Origin: Ekhidna sp.
GTDB taxonomy: Bacteria; Bacteroidota; Bacteroidia; Cytophagales; Cyclobacteriaceae
Direction of reading: 5' to 3'
NCBI GenBank assembly: GCA_013214445.1
Contig: JABSPG010000041.1
Span: 1 to 13,895 of the forward strand
Length of the DNA stretch: 13,895 nt
Under the pieces are notes generated by a model. The model worked only from the letters and a program-made list of their open reading frames with translations. It was not told the origin of the DNA and ran no database searches. The position numbers were made by a program, and so were the translations under genes. Shown in pieces: positions 13,700 through 13,895 of the stretch; position 1 is the stretch's first letter; every line of letters starts with the position of its first letter.

Positions 13700-13895
13700 A
13701 TGAGCTATGCAACTTTACTCCTCCTATCCTTTATGGTAGGAATTATGGTTGTGGTTCAAGGTGGGCTTAACTCAAGATTGGGTATCCATCTTGAAAGTCC
13801 ACTACTGGCCACTTCTGCTGCACTTACTATGAGTGCAATATTCACTATTGTGGCAGTATTGGTTACCGTAAGGCAATTGCCTTCGGTAACCAATA
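13700..13895 (+). CDS. DMT-family transporter, YdcZ/DUF606-like (3' end beyond window)
   Basis: From the ATG at 13700 the frame stays open for 65 codons to the right edge. It begins MSYATLLLLSFMVGIMVVVQ, then GGLNSRLGIHLESPLLATSA, then a second hydrophobic segment and VRQLPSVTN. The Q-x-x-x-N-x-x-LG-x-x-L-x-SPL pattern is that of the DUF606/YdcZ group of the drug/metabolite transporter superfamily, inner-membrane proteins of mostly unknown substrate. An in-frame ATG at 13670 would add ten residues (MKKRRHNSTP) and overlap the upstream gene by 20 nt; I prefer 13700 because the first helix then starts at once, as in relatives. It is co-transcribed with the SnoaL-like gene. Its last visible 39 nt form a near-perfect palindrome. 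Confidence 0.8.
   Translation, partial: MSYATLLLLSFMVGIMVVVQGGLNSRLGIHLESPLLATSAALTMSAIFTIVAVLVTVRQLPSVTN
13857..13895. repeat. 39-nt near-perfect palindrome at the window edge
   Basis: TATTGGTTACCG (13857-13868) is the exact reverse complement of CGGTAACCAATA (13884-13895). The centre AAGGCAATTGCCTT (13870-13883) is itself a perfect palindrome. Only T13869 is unpaired. Arms are therefore 19 bp with one bulged base, and they may continue past the window. The element lies in the transporter reading frame, and the encoded residues fit that family. Confidence 0.75.

Overview
The window reads as Bacteroidota (Bacteroidetes), most likely a Cytophagia-type marine or soil bacterium. The signs are a FecI-type sigma / FecR / STN-domain TonB receptor module, AT-rich leaders in place of Shine-Dalgarno sites, -7-like boxes resembling TAnnTTTG, several lineage-typical hypothetical families, and fused TolB-like/TPR/AraC regulators. 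I see no rRNA, tRNA, CRISPR array, transposase or phage gene.

Left part (1-3631, minus strand): an ECF sigma factor, a FecR anti-sigma factor and a TonB-dependent receptor that runs off the left edge, in that transcription order. The receptor's N-terminal STN domain suggests cell-surface signalling, in which the loaded receptor talks to FecR and FecR releases the sigma factor. The sigma frame overlaps fecR by 94 nt, which is unusual, and a perfect 17-nt palindrome lies upstream of the sigma gene.

Middle left (3970-5983, plus strand): a secreted beta-barrel-like protein, a small lipoprotein and a DUF4386-like membrane protein, followed by a good intrinsic terminator (6144-6169).

Right part (6220-13895, plus strand): two paralogous regulators of about 590 aa, each with a TolB-like N-terminus, TPR-like helical repeats and a C-terminal AraC-type DNA-binding domain. 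Each starts at a TTG and stands directly in front of another gene set. The first precedes a DUF5367-like membrane protein, a small HMA-fold-like protein, an unknown protein, a flavodoxin-fold oxidoreductase, a beta-barrel-like protein and a di-heme cytochrome c peroxidase. The second precedes an NTF2/SnoaL-like protein and a YdcZ-type DMT transporter cut by the right edge.

The most notable observation is in the short gaps behind the two regulators. Both contain the same layout: GTCC, 14 nt, GGACGA, with the -7-like box AAAATTTG exactly 21 nt after GGAC and an ATG 22-24 nt after that box. Each gap also has a further upstream half-site, 20 or 30 bp away, whose flanks match the distal inverted half-site. 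Neither promoter has a TTG at the expected -33 position. I infer that each regulator activates the operon just downstream of it from a conserved, activator-dependent promoter. Two long near-perfect palindromes inside coding sequence (8583-8611 and 13857-13895) are also worth a look.
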